A stretch of 64,000 bases of DNA from Mycobacterium asiaticum (GTDB lineage Bacteria; Actinomycetota; Actinomycetes; Mycobacteriales; Mycobacteriaceae). The notes under the pieces were generated by a model. It did not search any database. It was not told where the DNA came from and worked only from the letters and a program-made list of their open reading frames with translations. The DNA is taken from assembly GCF_001673315.1 (NCBI RefSeq), contig NZ_LZLQ01000124.1, positions 205,920 to 269,919 on the forward strand, read 5' to 3'. The position numbers and the translations under genes were made by a program. This document shows, piece after piece, positions 42,831 through 50,915 of this stretch (position 1 is the stretch's first letter; the number at the start of each line of letters is the position of its first letter).

Positions 42831-43292
42831 ATGACGAAAACACTGGAACGCAACCGCATCAAGATGTACCGGGTGTCGCCCGAGTTTTACGAGGCGATGG
42901 CGGCCATGCAGAACGCGGTTGCCAAGGACATCGACCCGGACCTGGCCGAGCTGATCAAGATCCGCGCCTCGCAGCTGAACCATTGCGCTTACTGCATCGA
43001 CATGCACACTCACGATGCCCGTAAGCGGGGCATGAACGAACAGAAGTTGACACTGCTGCCCGCCTGGGAAGAAGCCGGCGATTTCTACACCGAACGGGAA
43101 CAGGCGGCGCTCGCACTGACCGAAGCGATCACCGAGTTGACCGGCCCCGGTCACGTCTGTGACGAGGTGTACGACCGTGCCGCAGCTGTGTTCTCTGAGC
43201 GGGAACTCGGTCAGGTGATCGCGATGGCGATCGCCATCAACGCGTGGAACCGAATCGGGGTCGCTACCCGGCTATCCCCCCCGCGACGGTAA
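42831..43292 (+). CDS. AhpD-like / carboxymuconolactone decarboxylase family protein
   Basis: A 153-residue helical protein. LIKIRASQLNHCAYCIDMHTHDARKRG contains the redox CxxC with the nearby His (residues about 46-56), typical of AhpD-type peroxidase or carboxymuconolactone decarboxylase families. ALTEAITELT and the C-terminal ELGQVIAMAIAINAWNRIGV complete the domain. It is 48 bp from the divergent MocR gene and presumably its target. An antioxidant role is more likely than decarboxylation because of the CxxC. Confidence 0.9.
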   Translation: MTKTLERNRIKMYRVSPEFYEAMAAMQNAVAKDIDPDLAELIKIRASQLNHCAYCIDMHTHDARKRGMNEQKLTLLPAWEEAGDFYTEREQAALALTEAITELTGPGHVCDEVYDRAAAVFSERELGQVIAMAIAINAWNRIGVATRLSPPRR

Positions 43293-43365
43293 TACTGGGA
43301 GCGTTACCGGAAGGGGAATCCGTGCTAGGTGTTCATGGAATGGTGGAGTTGATCGGGTCCGCGGC

Positions 43366-44148
43366 ATGAGTCCTGGCACCGCGCTGGTGACCGGCGGCGC
43401 CTCGGGGATCGGAAGGTCAGCCGCGACGCTGCTCCGCGATGCCGGCCACGACGTCGTGGTGTGGGACCTCAACGGCGGTGATATCGACTGCGACATCAGC
43501 GATCTCGATGCCGTATCGGCGGCGATGGAACAAACTGTCAGCCAGCACGGCGTCCCCACTCGGGTTGTGACGTCTGCCGGCATCGGGTCGTCCGGTCTGC
43601 TGCTGAAACTGCCGCCCGTCGAGTGGGAACGGGTGCTGGCGGTCAATCTCACCGGCACCTGGTTCACCATCCGCGCGGCCGCCCAAGCCATGATCGACGC
43701 CGAACTGGAGGGCTCGATCGTCGTCGTTTCAAGTATCAGCGGCACCTTGGCGGACCGAGACATGGGCGCGTACTGCGTGTCGAAGGCCGGCCTGGACATG
43801 CTGGTGAAAGTCGCGGCCGTGGAATGGGGCGTCCACGGTATCCGGGTCAACGCCGTCGGGCCTGGTGTCACTCGAACGCCGATGTTGCCCGATGCCGAAA
43901 AATGGCCCGCCTGGGTCGAGGGTATGTCCAAGCGGACTGCCCTGCGTCGACTGGGCGAACCTGACGACATCGCCGAGGCAATCGTGGGTGTACTCGAGAT
44001 GTCGTGGGTCACCGGGCAAGTGCTGCACGCCGACGGTGGTCTGTCCCTGCACAGCCCGATCGACGCCTACGGGCAGGTCGAAAAGCTGGCGAGGCTGAAG
44101 CGGCTGCAGGAACTGCACAAGCAGAAGCAGCAGGCGCAACGGGACTAG
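43366..44148 (+). CDS. short-chain dehydrogenase/reductase
   Basis: A 260-residue classical SDR. ALVTGGASGIGRSAATLL is the cofactor site; VVWDLNGGDIDCDISD suggests NAD. TSAGIG replaces the NNAG motif. The active site is VVSSISG with YCVSKAG, and VRVNAVGPGVTRTPM-type residues follow (IRVNAVGPGVTRTPM). The C-terminus is a charged Gln/Lys-rich helix (LKRLQELHKQKQQAQRD). It overlaps the convergent alcohol dehydrogenase gene by 4 bp. Confidence 0.92.
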   Translation: MSPGTALVTGGASGIGRSAATLLRDAGHDVVVWDLNGGDIDCDISDLDAVSAAMEQTVSQHGVPTRVVTSAGIGSSGLLLKLPPVEWERVLAVNLTGTWFTIRAAAQAMIDAELEGSIVVVSSISGTLADRDMGAYCVSKAGLDMLVKVAAVEWGVHGIRVNAVGPGVTRTPMLPDAEKWPAWVEGMSKRTALRRLGEPDDIAEAIVGVLEMSWVTGQVLHADGGLSLHSPIDAYGQVEKLARLKRLQELHKQKQQAQRD

Positions 44149-45302
44149 TCGATGCCGTAATCGATGATGCCTCTGATGATTTCGCCGTTGAGCAGGTCAG
44201 CGTAGGCCTCGTTGATCTCGTCGAGGCGGTAGCGCCGGGTGATCATTTCCTCGAGCTGCAGCTGCCCGGTCTGGTAAAGCCGCGCCAGCCGGGCGATATC
44301 GGCTTTACCGTTGCACGAACCGAAGATGGTGCCCGCCAACGTCTTGTTCGACAAGATGAAGTCCTGCAGGTTCAGGTTGACCTTGTGCGTCAACTGCGAC
44401 GTCATGCCGGTCAGCACACACGTGCCGCCCTTGCGGGTCAGTTGCAGGGCATCACGGACGTCGTCGGGAGCGATCAGCGACGGCGAGACCACCACGGAGT
44501 CCGCCATCACCCCATAGGTGAGACCGCGCACCAGATCCAGTGCCTCGGCCGTCGACCCGACACTGTGGGTCGCGCCGAACTCCAATGCCGACTTCTGTTT
44601 GAACTCCACCGGATCGACGGCGATGATCTGCGCCGCCCCGTTGATCCGGGCACCCTGGATGGCTCCGGTGCCGATCCCGCCGGCCCCGATGACAACCACC
44701 GTGTCACCGCCGCGTACGCCTGCCCGGTTGGCGGCGGACCCATAGCCGGTGGGTATCGCACAGGACAACAGCGCGGCGGGCACCAGCGGGATGTCGCGCT
44801 CGATCTTGATCAGCGAATCGACCGAGGCCACAGTGTGTCTGGCGAAAGCGCCGACCTTCGCCAGATGGCCGAGCGGCTTACCGGCGGAGGTGTGATGCCG
44901 GAAGGTCCCGTCGGTCGGCATGCCCGGCACCATGGTCCCCATGCCGGTGTCGCAGAGATATTCCATGCCGGATGCGCACCACCGGCACTGCCCGCAGACC
45001 GCGACGAACGACATCACCACGTGGTCGCCAGGAACGAAACCCGTGACACCAGGCCCTATTTCACGGACCACCCCGGAGCCCTCGTGGCCGCCGATCATCG
45101 GAAACATGCTGGGCAGGCCCAAAGCTTCCATCACCTCGTTCGGCGCCGACATGTCGCCCTTGAGGATGTGATCGTCGGAGTGGCACAGCCCCGCGGCGGC
45201 CATCTCGACCAGAACTTCCCCGGCGCGCGGCGGGTCCAGCTCGAAGTCCTCGACCGACCACGGTCCGCCGATACCGTGCAGGATTGCCGCCCGGCTTTTC
45301 AT
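44145..45302 (-). CDS. zinc-dependent alcohol dehydrogenase (class III / NDMA-dependent type)
   Basis: A 385-residue medium-chain dehydrogenase. Catalytic zinc ligands are in GLCHSDDH and GGHEGSG; the structural zinc site is CGQCRWCASGMEYLC. The Rossmann motif is VVVIGAGGIGTGAIQGA. The overall pattern and the DGTFRHHTSAGKPLGHLAKVGAFARHTVA region fit actinobacterial NDMA-dependent or AdhB/AdhD-type enzymes with tightly bound cofactor. The longer open frame upstream is a shadow of the P450 gene; ATG 45302 overlaps the P450 stop as ATGA. It probably oxidises the alcohol formed by that P450. Confidence 0.93.
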   Translation of the reverse strand: MKSRAAILHGIGGPWSVEDFELDPPRAGEVLVEMAAAGLCHSDDHILKGDMSAPNEVMEALGLPSMFPMIGGHEGSGVVREIGPGVTGFVPGDHVVMSFVAVCGQCRWCASGMEYLCDTGMGTMVPGMPTDGTFRHHTSAGKPLGHLAKVGAFARHTVASVDSLIKIERDIPLVPAALLSCAIPTGYGSAANRAGVRGGDTVVVIGAGGIGTGAIQGARINGAAQIIAVDPVEFKQKSALEFGATHSVGSTAEALDLVRGLTYGVMADSVVVSPSLIAPDDVRDALQLTRKGGTCVLTGMTSQLTHKVNLNLQDFILSNKTLAGTIFGSCNGKADIARLARLYQTGQLQLEEMITRRYRLDEINEAYADLLNGEIIRGIIDYGID

Positions 45303-46525
45303 GCGGTCGGGGTGAACGTGACGGGAAGTTTGTTGGGGGACCGGAAGATTAGTCCGACGATCTTGGACTCCACACCGGTTCCGTCGTCGGGTTCGAATCT
45401 CAGATTGTCCAGCCGGTCGAACAGGCTGTTCAACATCACCCGCGTCTCCATCCGGGCCAGGTGCATACCCAGGCACATGTGGATGCCGCCGGCGAAGGCG
45501 ATGTGGGCCTGACGCGACCGCAAGATGTCGAACTTATCGGCGTCCGTCCAACGCGTTTCGTCACGGTTGGCCGATCCCATGCACAGGTCGACCTGCGCTC
45601 CCGCCGGTATCGTCTTGCCGCCGATCTCGACTTCTTCGGTGGTGGTCCGCATGACCATGGTCAGCGGGGTCTCCACCCGCAGCCCCTCCTCGATCGCGAG
45701 CGGTATCAGCGACCGGTCCCGCCGGACCATCTCCAACTGCTCAGGATGGGTCAGCAGCAGATACAACAGATTGCCCGAAGACCGGTAGGTGGTTTCCAAA
45801 CCGGCGGGCAGCAGCAGGCGCAGGAACGAGATGATTGCCTCGTCGGTGAGCTTTTCGCCATCGATCTCAGCGGCGCACAGGTCACCGATGATGTCGTCGG
45901 TGGGCTTGCGGCGTCGTTGCTCCACCTGGTCGAGGAAATACCCGTACAACTCCGTCGCGGCGGTCAACCCGGCCATGATGTCGGTCGGAATCGAAATCAG
46001 GTCGAGCGACAACCTCCGGAACAGATCGAGATCCTCGCGGGGGAGTCCGAGCAGTTCGGAGATGATGCGGGTGGGGAACTCGAACGTCAGCGCCTTCACC
46101 AGGTCGGCGTGGCCGTCCTTTTTGATCTCATCGATCAGCTGATCGCAGACCGGCGCGATGACCGAGGGCTCCCAGCGTTGCAGCGCGGTAGCCCGGAATG
46201 CCTTGGCGACCAGGCTGCGGTGATCGTGATGCTCCTTGCCGCCCATCGCGAGGATGGTGTGACCCATGACCAGCCCAATGGTGTTGTCATACGCGGCAGA
46301 GGTGAAGATGCGGTCGTCGCGGAAGCCCTGGAATACGGCGTCGTGGTTGAACAACACCCATTCGTCGCTGGGCCGCAATTCCTCCGGCATCAGCTCCGTG
46401 TCCATGAACGCCCCATGCCAGACCGGATCGGTGCGTCGTTTGTACTTGAAGAAGGGGTAAGGACTGGTTTCGCCGGTGAAGTCAAGGACGACGGGCGCGC
46501 CATCCGGGTCGGTGCTGAGCGTCAT
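45299..46525 (-). CDS. cytochrome P450
   Basis: A 408-residue P450 with I-helix LLPAGLETTYRSS (Glu-Thr pair), K-helix EEGLRVETP and heme loop IAFAGGIHMCLGMHLARME. The ATG at 46525 has GGGAGGAG five bases upstream. It is translationally coupled to the alcohol dehydrogenase, so hydroxylation followed by oxidation is the likely logic. The divergent neighbour is a small Rieske protein. Confidence 0.93.
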   Translation of the reverse strand: MTLSTDPDGAPVVLDFTGETSPYPFFKYKRRTDPVWHGAFMDTELMPEELRPSDEWVLFNHDAVFQGFRDDRIFTSAAYDNTIGLVMGHTILAMGGKEHHDHRSLVAKAFRATALQRWEPSVIAPVCDQLIDEIKKDGHADLVKALTFEFPTRIISELLGLPREDLDLFRRLSLDLISIPTDIMAGLTAATELYGYFLDQVEQRRRKPTDDIIGDLCAAEIDGEKLTDEAIISFLRLLLPAGLETTYRSSGNLLYLLLTHPEQLEMVRRDRSLIPLAIEEGLRVETPLTMVMRTTTEEVEIGGKTIPAGAQVDLCMGSANRDETRWTDADKFDILRSRQAHIAFAGGIHMCLGMHLARMETRVMLNSLFDRLDNLRFEPDDGTGVESKIVGLIFRSPNKLPVTFTPTA

Positions 46526-46551
46526 CGCGCTCCTCCCTGGGCTGGAATATC

Positions 46552-46571
46552 GCTATCATAATATAAATAGC
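46552..46571. promoter_or_regulatory. AT-rich inverted repeat GCTAT-N10-ATAGC
   Basis: A 20-bp dyad lies between the divergent P450 and Rieske genes, in the only strongly AT-rich stretch nearby. It is unlike the 19-bp regulon operator and may be the site of another regulator. Confidence 0.45.
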
Positions 46572-46611
46572 AACGTAGCTTATTGACCAGACCGGAGGCG
46601 GTGATGCCGCG

Positions 46612-46971
46612 GTGACGCAGCGCCGCTTCGTGTGCACGGTCGACGAACTGCCCCCCGGTGCGATGAAGCTCATCGACGTCGGAAAGTTCGGTGTCGGTGT
46701 GTACAACGTGCATGGCTCGCTGTACGCGCTGGTGAACTACTGCTCACACGAGGGCGCGCCGCTGTGTCTGGGCCCAGTGGGCGGTACCAACGAAGCCGCC
46801 CCGGGCGAACCGGGCGGGCTACGCCGGGTGCGCGACGGTCAGATTGTCCGATGCCCTTGGCATAACTGGGAATTCGACATCACCACCGGACAAAACGTGG
46901 CAGATCCGAGTCGGCGCGTCCGCACCTATCGGGTCGACGTGACCGACGGGGAAGTGTATGTGACCGCATGA
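46612..46971 (+). CDS. Rieske [2Fe-2S] ferredoxin-like protein
   Basis: A 119-residue protein consisting of one Rieske domain. Cluster ligands are in NYCSHEGAPLC (Cys-x-His) and VRCPWHNWEFD (Cys-x2-His). Spacing between the two motifs is long (about 42 residues between the ligand pairs), with an insertion GGTNEAAPGEPGGLRR, as in Rieske proteins of the nitrite reductase/oxygenase-ferredoxin type. It may pass electrons to an oxygenase. The start is GTG 46612, with GGAGG at 46594, somewhat far; the start is not certain. It overlaps the amidohydrolase gene by 4 bp. Confidence 0.85.
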   Translation: MTQRRFVCTVDELPPGAMKLIDVGKFGVGVYNVHGSLYALVNYCSHEGAPLCLGPVGGTNEAAPGEPGGLRRVRDGQIVRCPWHNWEFDITTGQNVADPSRRVRTYRVDVTDGEVYVTA

Positions 46972-48026
46972 GACAGCCGCTCATCGATGCGAACGTGCAA
47001 CCGCACTTCCGCTACAACGCCGAAATCCGGCGCTACCTCCCCGCCGCGCACCAACTCAGGTCGATCCCCGACGTCGAGCAACAGTGGTATCAAGCGCCCG
47101 GCGGGGACTACCGCGCCGATCTGTACGGCGACGGCTACCCGGGATCGGACCCCGACTTGGTCAGCCGGCACCTGTTCGAAGACAACGGTGCGGACTTCGC
47201 GATTCTGAACCCGCTGACCCGCGGCAACATCGCCGACTACCTGCTGAACAGCCGGATCTGCGCCGCGGTCAACGACTGGCTGCTGGACCGGTGGCTCGAA
47301 CCGGACACCAGCAACCGTTTTCGGGGCACCATCCGGGTCAACCCGGAGGATCCCAAAGGTGCCGTCGCCGAGATCGAACGCTTGGCCGGCAATCCCAAGC
47401 TGGTCCAGGTCGGCGTCCCGATGCAGTCTCGCGAGCCGTTTGGCAAGCCGATGTTCGAGCCGATCTGGGAGGCGGCCGCCGCGCATGGGTTACCGGTGGC
47501 GGTGCACATCAACGGCGGCAACGGTGTCGACCATCCACCAACATTCGCCGGGCACGCGCACACCTATCCTGGTTACGCGTCGTTCATGCCGCTGAACTAT
47601 TTCGTGCATCTGGCCACGCTGATCGTCGAAGGTGTCTTCGGCCGGTATCCGGGCCTGACATTCGTCTTCGCAGACGGCGGATACGACATCCTCACCCCGC
47701 TGATGTGGCGGCTGGACACGTTTTGGCTGTCGATGCGTGACCAGACCCCTTGGGTGGACTGCTATCCCAGCGAATATCTGCCCGGCCATGTCCGGTTTTG
47801 CTCGTCGGCGTTCGACGGTCCCGTCGACTCCAGCCAGGCGCAGGCCTGGATGGACTTCTCCGACAAGTCCGATCTGGTGATGTACGGGTCGAGTTATCCG
47901 CACTGGTCGACGACGTCGGCCGCAGTGACGACAGCCGGACTCAATGCCGAACAGCAGCGAAAAGTTCTGTGGGGTAACGCTAGTGAGCTCTACGGGTTGA
48001 CGGTGACCGAAGGAAGCGTGCTGTGA
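46968..48026 (+). CDS. amidohydrolase family 2 paralogue lacking metal-ligand residues
   Basis: A 352-residue TIM-barrel protein. Compared with the next gene (48023), the first metal motif VDTDVHP reads IDANVQP here (Asp to Asn, His to Gln), and the last motif MFSTDYPHWS reads MYGSSYPHWS (Asp to Ser); the middle His (AVHINGG) is retained. Without these ligands, classical metal catalysis is unlikely, so it may be a regulatory or structural partner of the following protein. It is coupled to both neighbours by ATGA and GTGA overlaps. Confidence 0.85.
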   Translation: MRQPLIDANVQPHFRYNAEIRRYLPAAHQLRSIPDVEQQWYQAPGGDYRADLYGDGYPGSDPDLVSRHLFEDNGADFAILNPLTRGNIADYLLNSRICAAVNDWLLDRWLEPDTSNRFRGTIRVNPEDPKGAVAEIERLAGNPKLVQVGVPMQSREPFGKPMFEPIWEAAAAHGLPVAVHINGGNGVDHPPTFAGHAHTYPGYASFMPLNYFVHLATLIVEGVFGRYPGLTFVFADGGYDILTPLMWRLDTFWLSMRDQTPWVDCYPSEYLPGHVRFCSSAFDGPVDSSQAQAWMDFSDKSDLVMYGSSYPHWSTTSAAVTTAGLNAEQQRKVLWGNASELYGLTVTEGSVL

Positions 48027-49183
48027 CGATCGTTGAACGACTAGATCAGGACGCGGGCCAGCAGGAGATCGCGGTCACCATCGTCGACACCGATGTGCAC
48101 CCACTGCCCGTCTCCACCGACGTGCTGAAGTCCTACGCGCCGACCGAATGGGTGGACAAGATTTGGCCTACCGGTAATGCGGTCAGCCCGGTGCCGCACT
48201 TCTACGACACGCCGGACTCCTACAAGACGATGTCGTTGCGAATGGACGCACATCCACCCAACGGCGGTGTCGCAGGCAGTGATCCGGATTTCGCCGCTCA
48301 GCAACTACTGGTCGAGGCCGGCGTCAGCATCGCCTCGCTGGAGCCGATGTGCGATGCGCAATTGCCCCAGGCCGAGCATGTGTTGAAGTCCACGTACAAC
48401 GACTGGCTCGCCGACGTGTGGCTGGACAAACACAACGCGCACGGTCGCTGGCGCGGGTCGATCAGCGTCAGCGCGCAGACACCGGAGTTGGCGGCGCGTG
48501 AAATCGAGCGGTGGGCCGGCCACCCGTACCTGTCCCAGGTGCTGATCACGCCGCAAACGCGCGGAATTCCTTTTGGCACCCCGCATTTCGATCCTCTTTT
48601 CGCAGCGGCCGCGCGCAACGGGCTGCCGGTGGCGACCCACTTGATGGGCCAGACGCCGTTCGAGTTGATCCCGCTGTACCCCGTGGGTAACCCCGCGCAC
48701 TGGCACGATTTCTTTGCCTCCTGGCCGCTGCTGTACGTCTCTCACCTGACGAGCCTGGTGTTCGACGGCGCGTTCGACCGTCATCCCGACTTGCGGGTGG
48801 TGTTCATCGAAGGCGGTTTCACCTGGGCGATGCCGGTGATGTCCCGAATGGACCGGATCTGGGAAGCACGCCGCGGCGATCTGCCACATGTACGGCGTCC
48901 TCCGTCGGAGTATGTGCGCGAGCACGTGCACTTCACCACCCAGCCACTCGAGGACGCCGACACCGTCGGATTCCGCGAGTATCTCGAGATGATGGACCTC
49001 GGCGACAACCTGATGTTCTCGACCGATTACCCGCACTGGAGCTACGACGCACCGGAGTATGCGATCAACCGGTTCCCCCGCGATCAGCGGGAGCGGATCA
49101 TGCGCGGTAACGCGACCGCACTGTATGGGTTGCCGGCGACCGTACGGGCCCTGCCGGGGGAGCGGACGGACCGTCTACCTTAA
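48023..49183 (+). CDS. amidohydrolase family 2 protein (ACMSD-like)
   Basis: A 386-residue TIM-barrel protein with intact metal motifs: IVDTDVHPLPVS near the N-terminus, VATHLMGQ in the middle, VFIEGGFTWAMP, and LMFSTDYPHWSYD near the C-terminus. It is the probable catalytic partner of the degenerate paralogue upstream; the two likely arose by tandem duplication. Likely reactions are decarboxylation or hydrolysis of a ring-derived acid. GTG 48023 overlaps the preceding stop. Confidence 0.88.
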   Translation: MTIVERLDQDAGQQEIAVTIVDTDVHPLPVSTDVLKSYAPTEWVDKIWPTGNAVSPVPHFYDTPDSYKTMSLRMDAHPPNGGVAGSDPDFAAQQLLVEAGVSIASLEPMCDAQLPQAEHVLKSTYNDWLADVWLDKHNAHGRWRGSISVSAQTPELAAREIERWAGHPYLSQVLITPQTRGIPFGTPHFDPLFAAAARNGLPVATHLMGQTPFELIPLYPVGNPAHWHDFFASWPLLYVSHLTSLVFDGAFDRHPDLRVVFIEGGFTWAMPVMSRMDRIWEARRGDLPHVRRPPSEYVREHVHFTTQPLEDADTVGFREYLEMMDLGDNLMFSTDYPHWSYDAPEYAINRFPRDQRERIMRGNATALYGLPATVRALPGERTDRLP

Positions 49184-49187
49184 GGGC

Positions 49188-50147
49188 ATGACTCAAACGA
49201 ATCTCACGCGGCCGCAGGGCCTGGGGCGCCTCGACCCGTCGGTGCGCGCCGCTGCTGAGGAGTTGGGCGTCGTGGAGTTCCGCGCCGAAACCCTGCCTGC
49301 CGAGCGAGAACACGCCAACCGGATGGCGGCCGAGCGCGCCGCGGCGGCCGATACGGAAGGGGTCGTGGTCGAATCGCGGTCCATCCCCGGCCCCGACGGC
49401 GGGCAGCTCGACCTACGCCTGTACCGCGGTCGCGCCGAGTCCGCAGCGCCGGTAGTGCTCTATGCGCACGGCGGTGGCTTCGTCACCGGGAATCTGGATA
49501 CCGACCACGTGCACTGCATCGACCTGGCCCGCGCCGCGAATTGCCTGGTGGTGTCGGTGGACTACCGCCTGGCCCCCGAGCATTCATGTCCAGCCGCGCT
49601 GGACGACGTGGAAGCCGCGTTGCGCGATGTCGTCGCGAACAGTACCGAGTTGCAGGCTGACACCGACCGCATTGCGGTCATGGGCCGTGATGCGGGCGCC
49701 GCCCTGGTGGCGTGCCTGGCGCAGCGGATGTTCGATACCGAGGGCCCGCAGATCCTGATGCAGATACTGCACCAGCCGATGCTGGACGCGGACGCTACGC
49801 CGTCGCGACGCGAATTCCAACGCACACCCGGTCTCAACGGCCCGGCAGTGAGCCGAGCCTGGGGGCACTACCTCGGCCATACCACCGCCAGCGGCCACCA
49901 CATTCCTGCGCACCGCGCCAATTTGGAGGGGCTGCCGCCGACCTACATCAGTTGCTCGGAGATCGATCCGTGCCGGGACGAAGCCATCGACTACGCGAAC
50001 CGGCTGCTGCATGCCTTCGTGCACACCGAATTGCATGTGGTGGCAGCCACATTCCACGGCTTCGACTCGGTGGTGCCGGATTGGATTGTCTCGCAGGAGA
50101 ACCGGGCCCTGCATGCGCAGTCGCTGCGCCGGGTGTTCAGCGCGTAG
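49188..50147 (+). CDS. alpha/beta hydrolase, hormone-sensitive-lipase fold, nucleophile Ser replaced
   Basis: A 319-residue protein of the HSL/esterase family. The oxyanion motif HGGGFVTGN, VSVDYRLAPEHSCPAALDDVEAAL, the acid in EIDPCRDEAIDYANRL and the His in FHGFDSV are all typical. The nucleophile elbow, normally GDSAGG, reads GRDAGA (near residue 165), so Asp stands where the catalytic Ser should be. It is probably not a normal esterase. ATG 49188 is the natural start, 4 bp after the amidohydrolase stop; the open frame upstream overlaps that gene. Confidence 0.85.
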   Translation: MTQTNLTRPQGLGRLDPSVRAAAEELGVVEFRAETLPAEREHANRMAAERAAAADTEGVVVESRSIPGPDGGQLDLRLYRGRAESAAPVVLYAHGGGFVTGNLDTDHVHCIDLARAANCLVVSVDYRLAPEHSCPAALDDVEAALRDVVANSTELQADTDRIAVMGRDAGAALVACLAQRMFDTEGPQILMQILHQPMLDADATPSRREFQRTPGLNGPAVSRAWGHYLGHTTASGHHIPAHRANLEGLPPTYISCSEIDPCRDEAIDYANRLLHAFVHTELHVVAATFHGFDSVVPDWIVSQENRALHAQSLRRVFSA

Positions 50148-50150
50148 CCG

Positions 50151-50915
50151 CTACAGCGGGGTGAACTTGGTGATCATCCACTTTCCGTCGATCAGGCCCA
50201 GGTTCACCAACACGCTGCTGGCCGACGACGACGGTTGGGGATTGTCTTTGGTTGTGGTGCTCTGATCGACAAAGACCAGTACCACAGCGGAATTGGGATG
50301 CAGTTCCTGGACCGCGGCACGCATCACGTGCGCAGTCGTCTTCAACGACTTCTGTTTCGCTGCCGGTGCCACGATCTGCTGCGTGAACTGGTCGTAGTAG
50401 GACAGGAAGTCGCCGGACAGGTGTGACCTGGCGTTGGCGAAGTCCTTGTCGAGAGTGTCCGACGAGTAAGACAGCAGCGCCACGGTTCCGTCCGACGCCG
50501 CATTGATCGCTGCGCGCGCCACACTGGGGCTGGTTTCCTGATCCGGCTGGTGGTACTGGAAATACAGCCAAATGGTCACACCACTGGCGATCAGCACGAG
50601 CAGGGTCAGAATCGCTGGGACGGGCCGGATCGTAATCTGGCGGTGCCAGAAGTCGCGGCGCCAATTACGGCCCGATGGCGCGGAGCCCGCGGCGGTTTCG
50701 GTTGCAATGACCGCGGTCTCGCCGTCGTCATGGTGGGGGACGTCGCGGTAGGCGCTGGCCTCAGAGGTGAGTGAGTCGGCCTCGGCGGCATCGTCACTGA
50801 AAAGAGCGTCGTCGTCGATTGGGTCTTTGGCGGGGTCCTGGGTGTGCTCGCCCGCCGTGTCGAGCACCGCGGTCTCGGTTTCCTTGTTCAGGTCGCCGCG
50901 CGCATCGTCGCTCAC
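50151..50915 (-). CDS. Mce-associated membrane protein (Rv1362c-like)
   Basis: A 254-residue protein with an acidic disordered N-terminus (about residues 1-90), one membrane helix (ILTLLVLIASGVTIWLYF, about 101-118), and an extracytoplasmic Mam-type domain containing AAINAASDGTVALLSYSSDTLDKDFANARSHLSGDF-like sequence (TVALLSYS, then DFANARSHLSGDF). It ends in IDGKWMITKFTPL. Mam proteins stabilise Mce lipid importers. No mce or yrbE genes are in the window, so this is an orphan pair with the next gene. The order with the PAS/PP2C gene and rsfA matches M. tuberculosis Rv1362c-Rv1365c. Confidence 0.88.
   Translation of the reverse strand: MSDDARGDLNKETETAVLDTAGEHTQDPAKDPIDDDALFSDDAAEADSLTSEASAYRDVPHHDDGETAVIATETAAGSAPSGRNWRRDFWHRQITIRPVPAILTLLVLIASGVTIWLYFQYHQPDQETSPSVARAAINAASDGTVALLSYSSDTLDKDFANARSHLSGDFLSYYDQFTQQIVAPAAKQKSLKTTAHVMRAAVQELHPNSAVVLVFVDQSTTTKDNPQPSSSASSVLVNLGLIDGKWMITKFTPL

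Noticed and set aside
43288..43308. GGTAA-N11-TTACC after the AhpD-like gene, and GGTAT-N11-TTACC at 51852-51872, as further copies of one operator
   Set aside because: They share spacing with each other but lack the TACAGTA half of the main pattern, and only two weak cases exist, so chance cannot be excluded.
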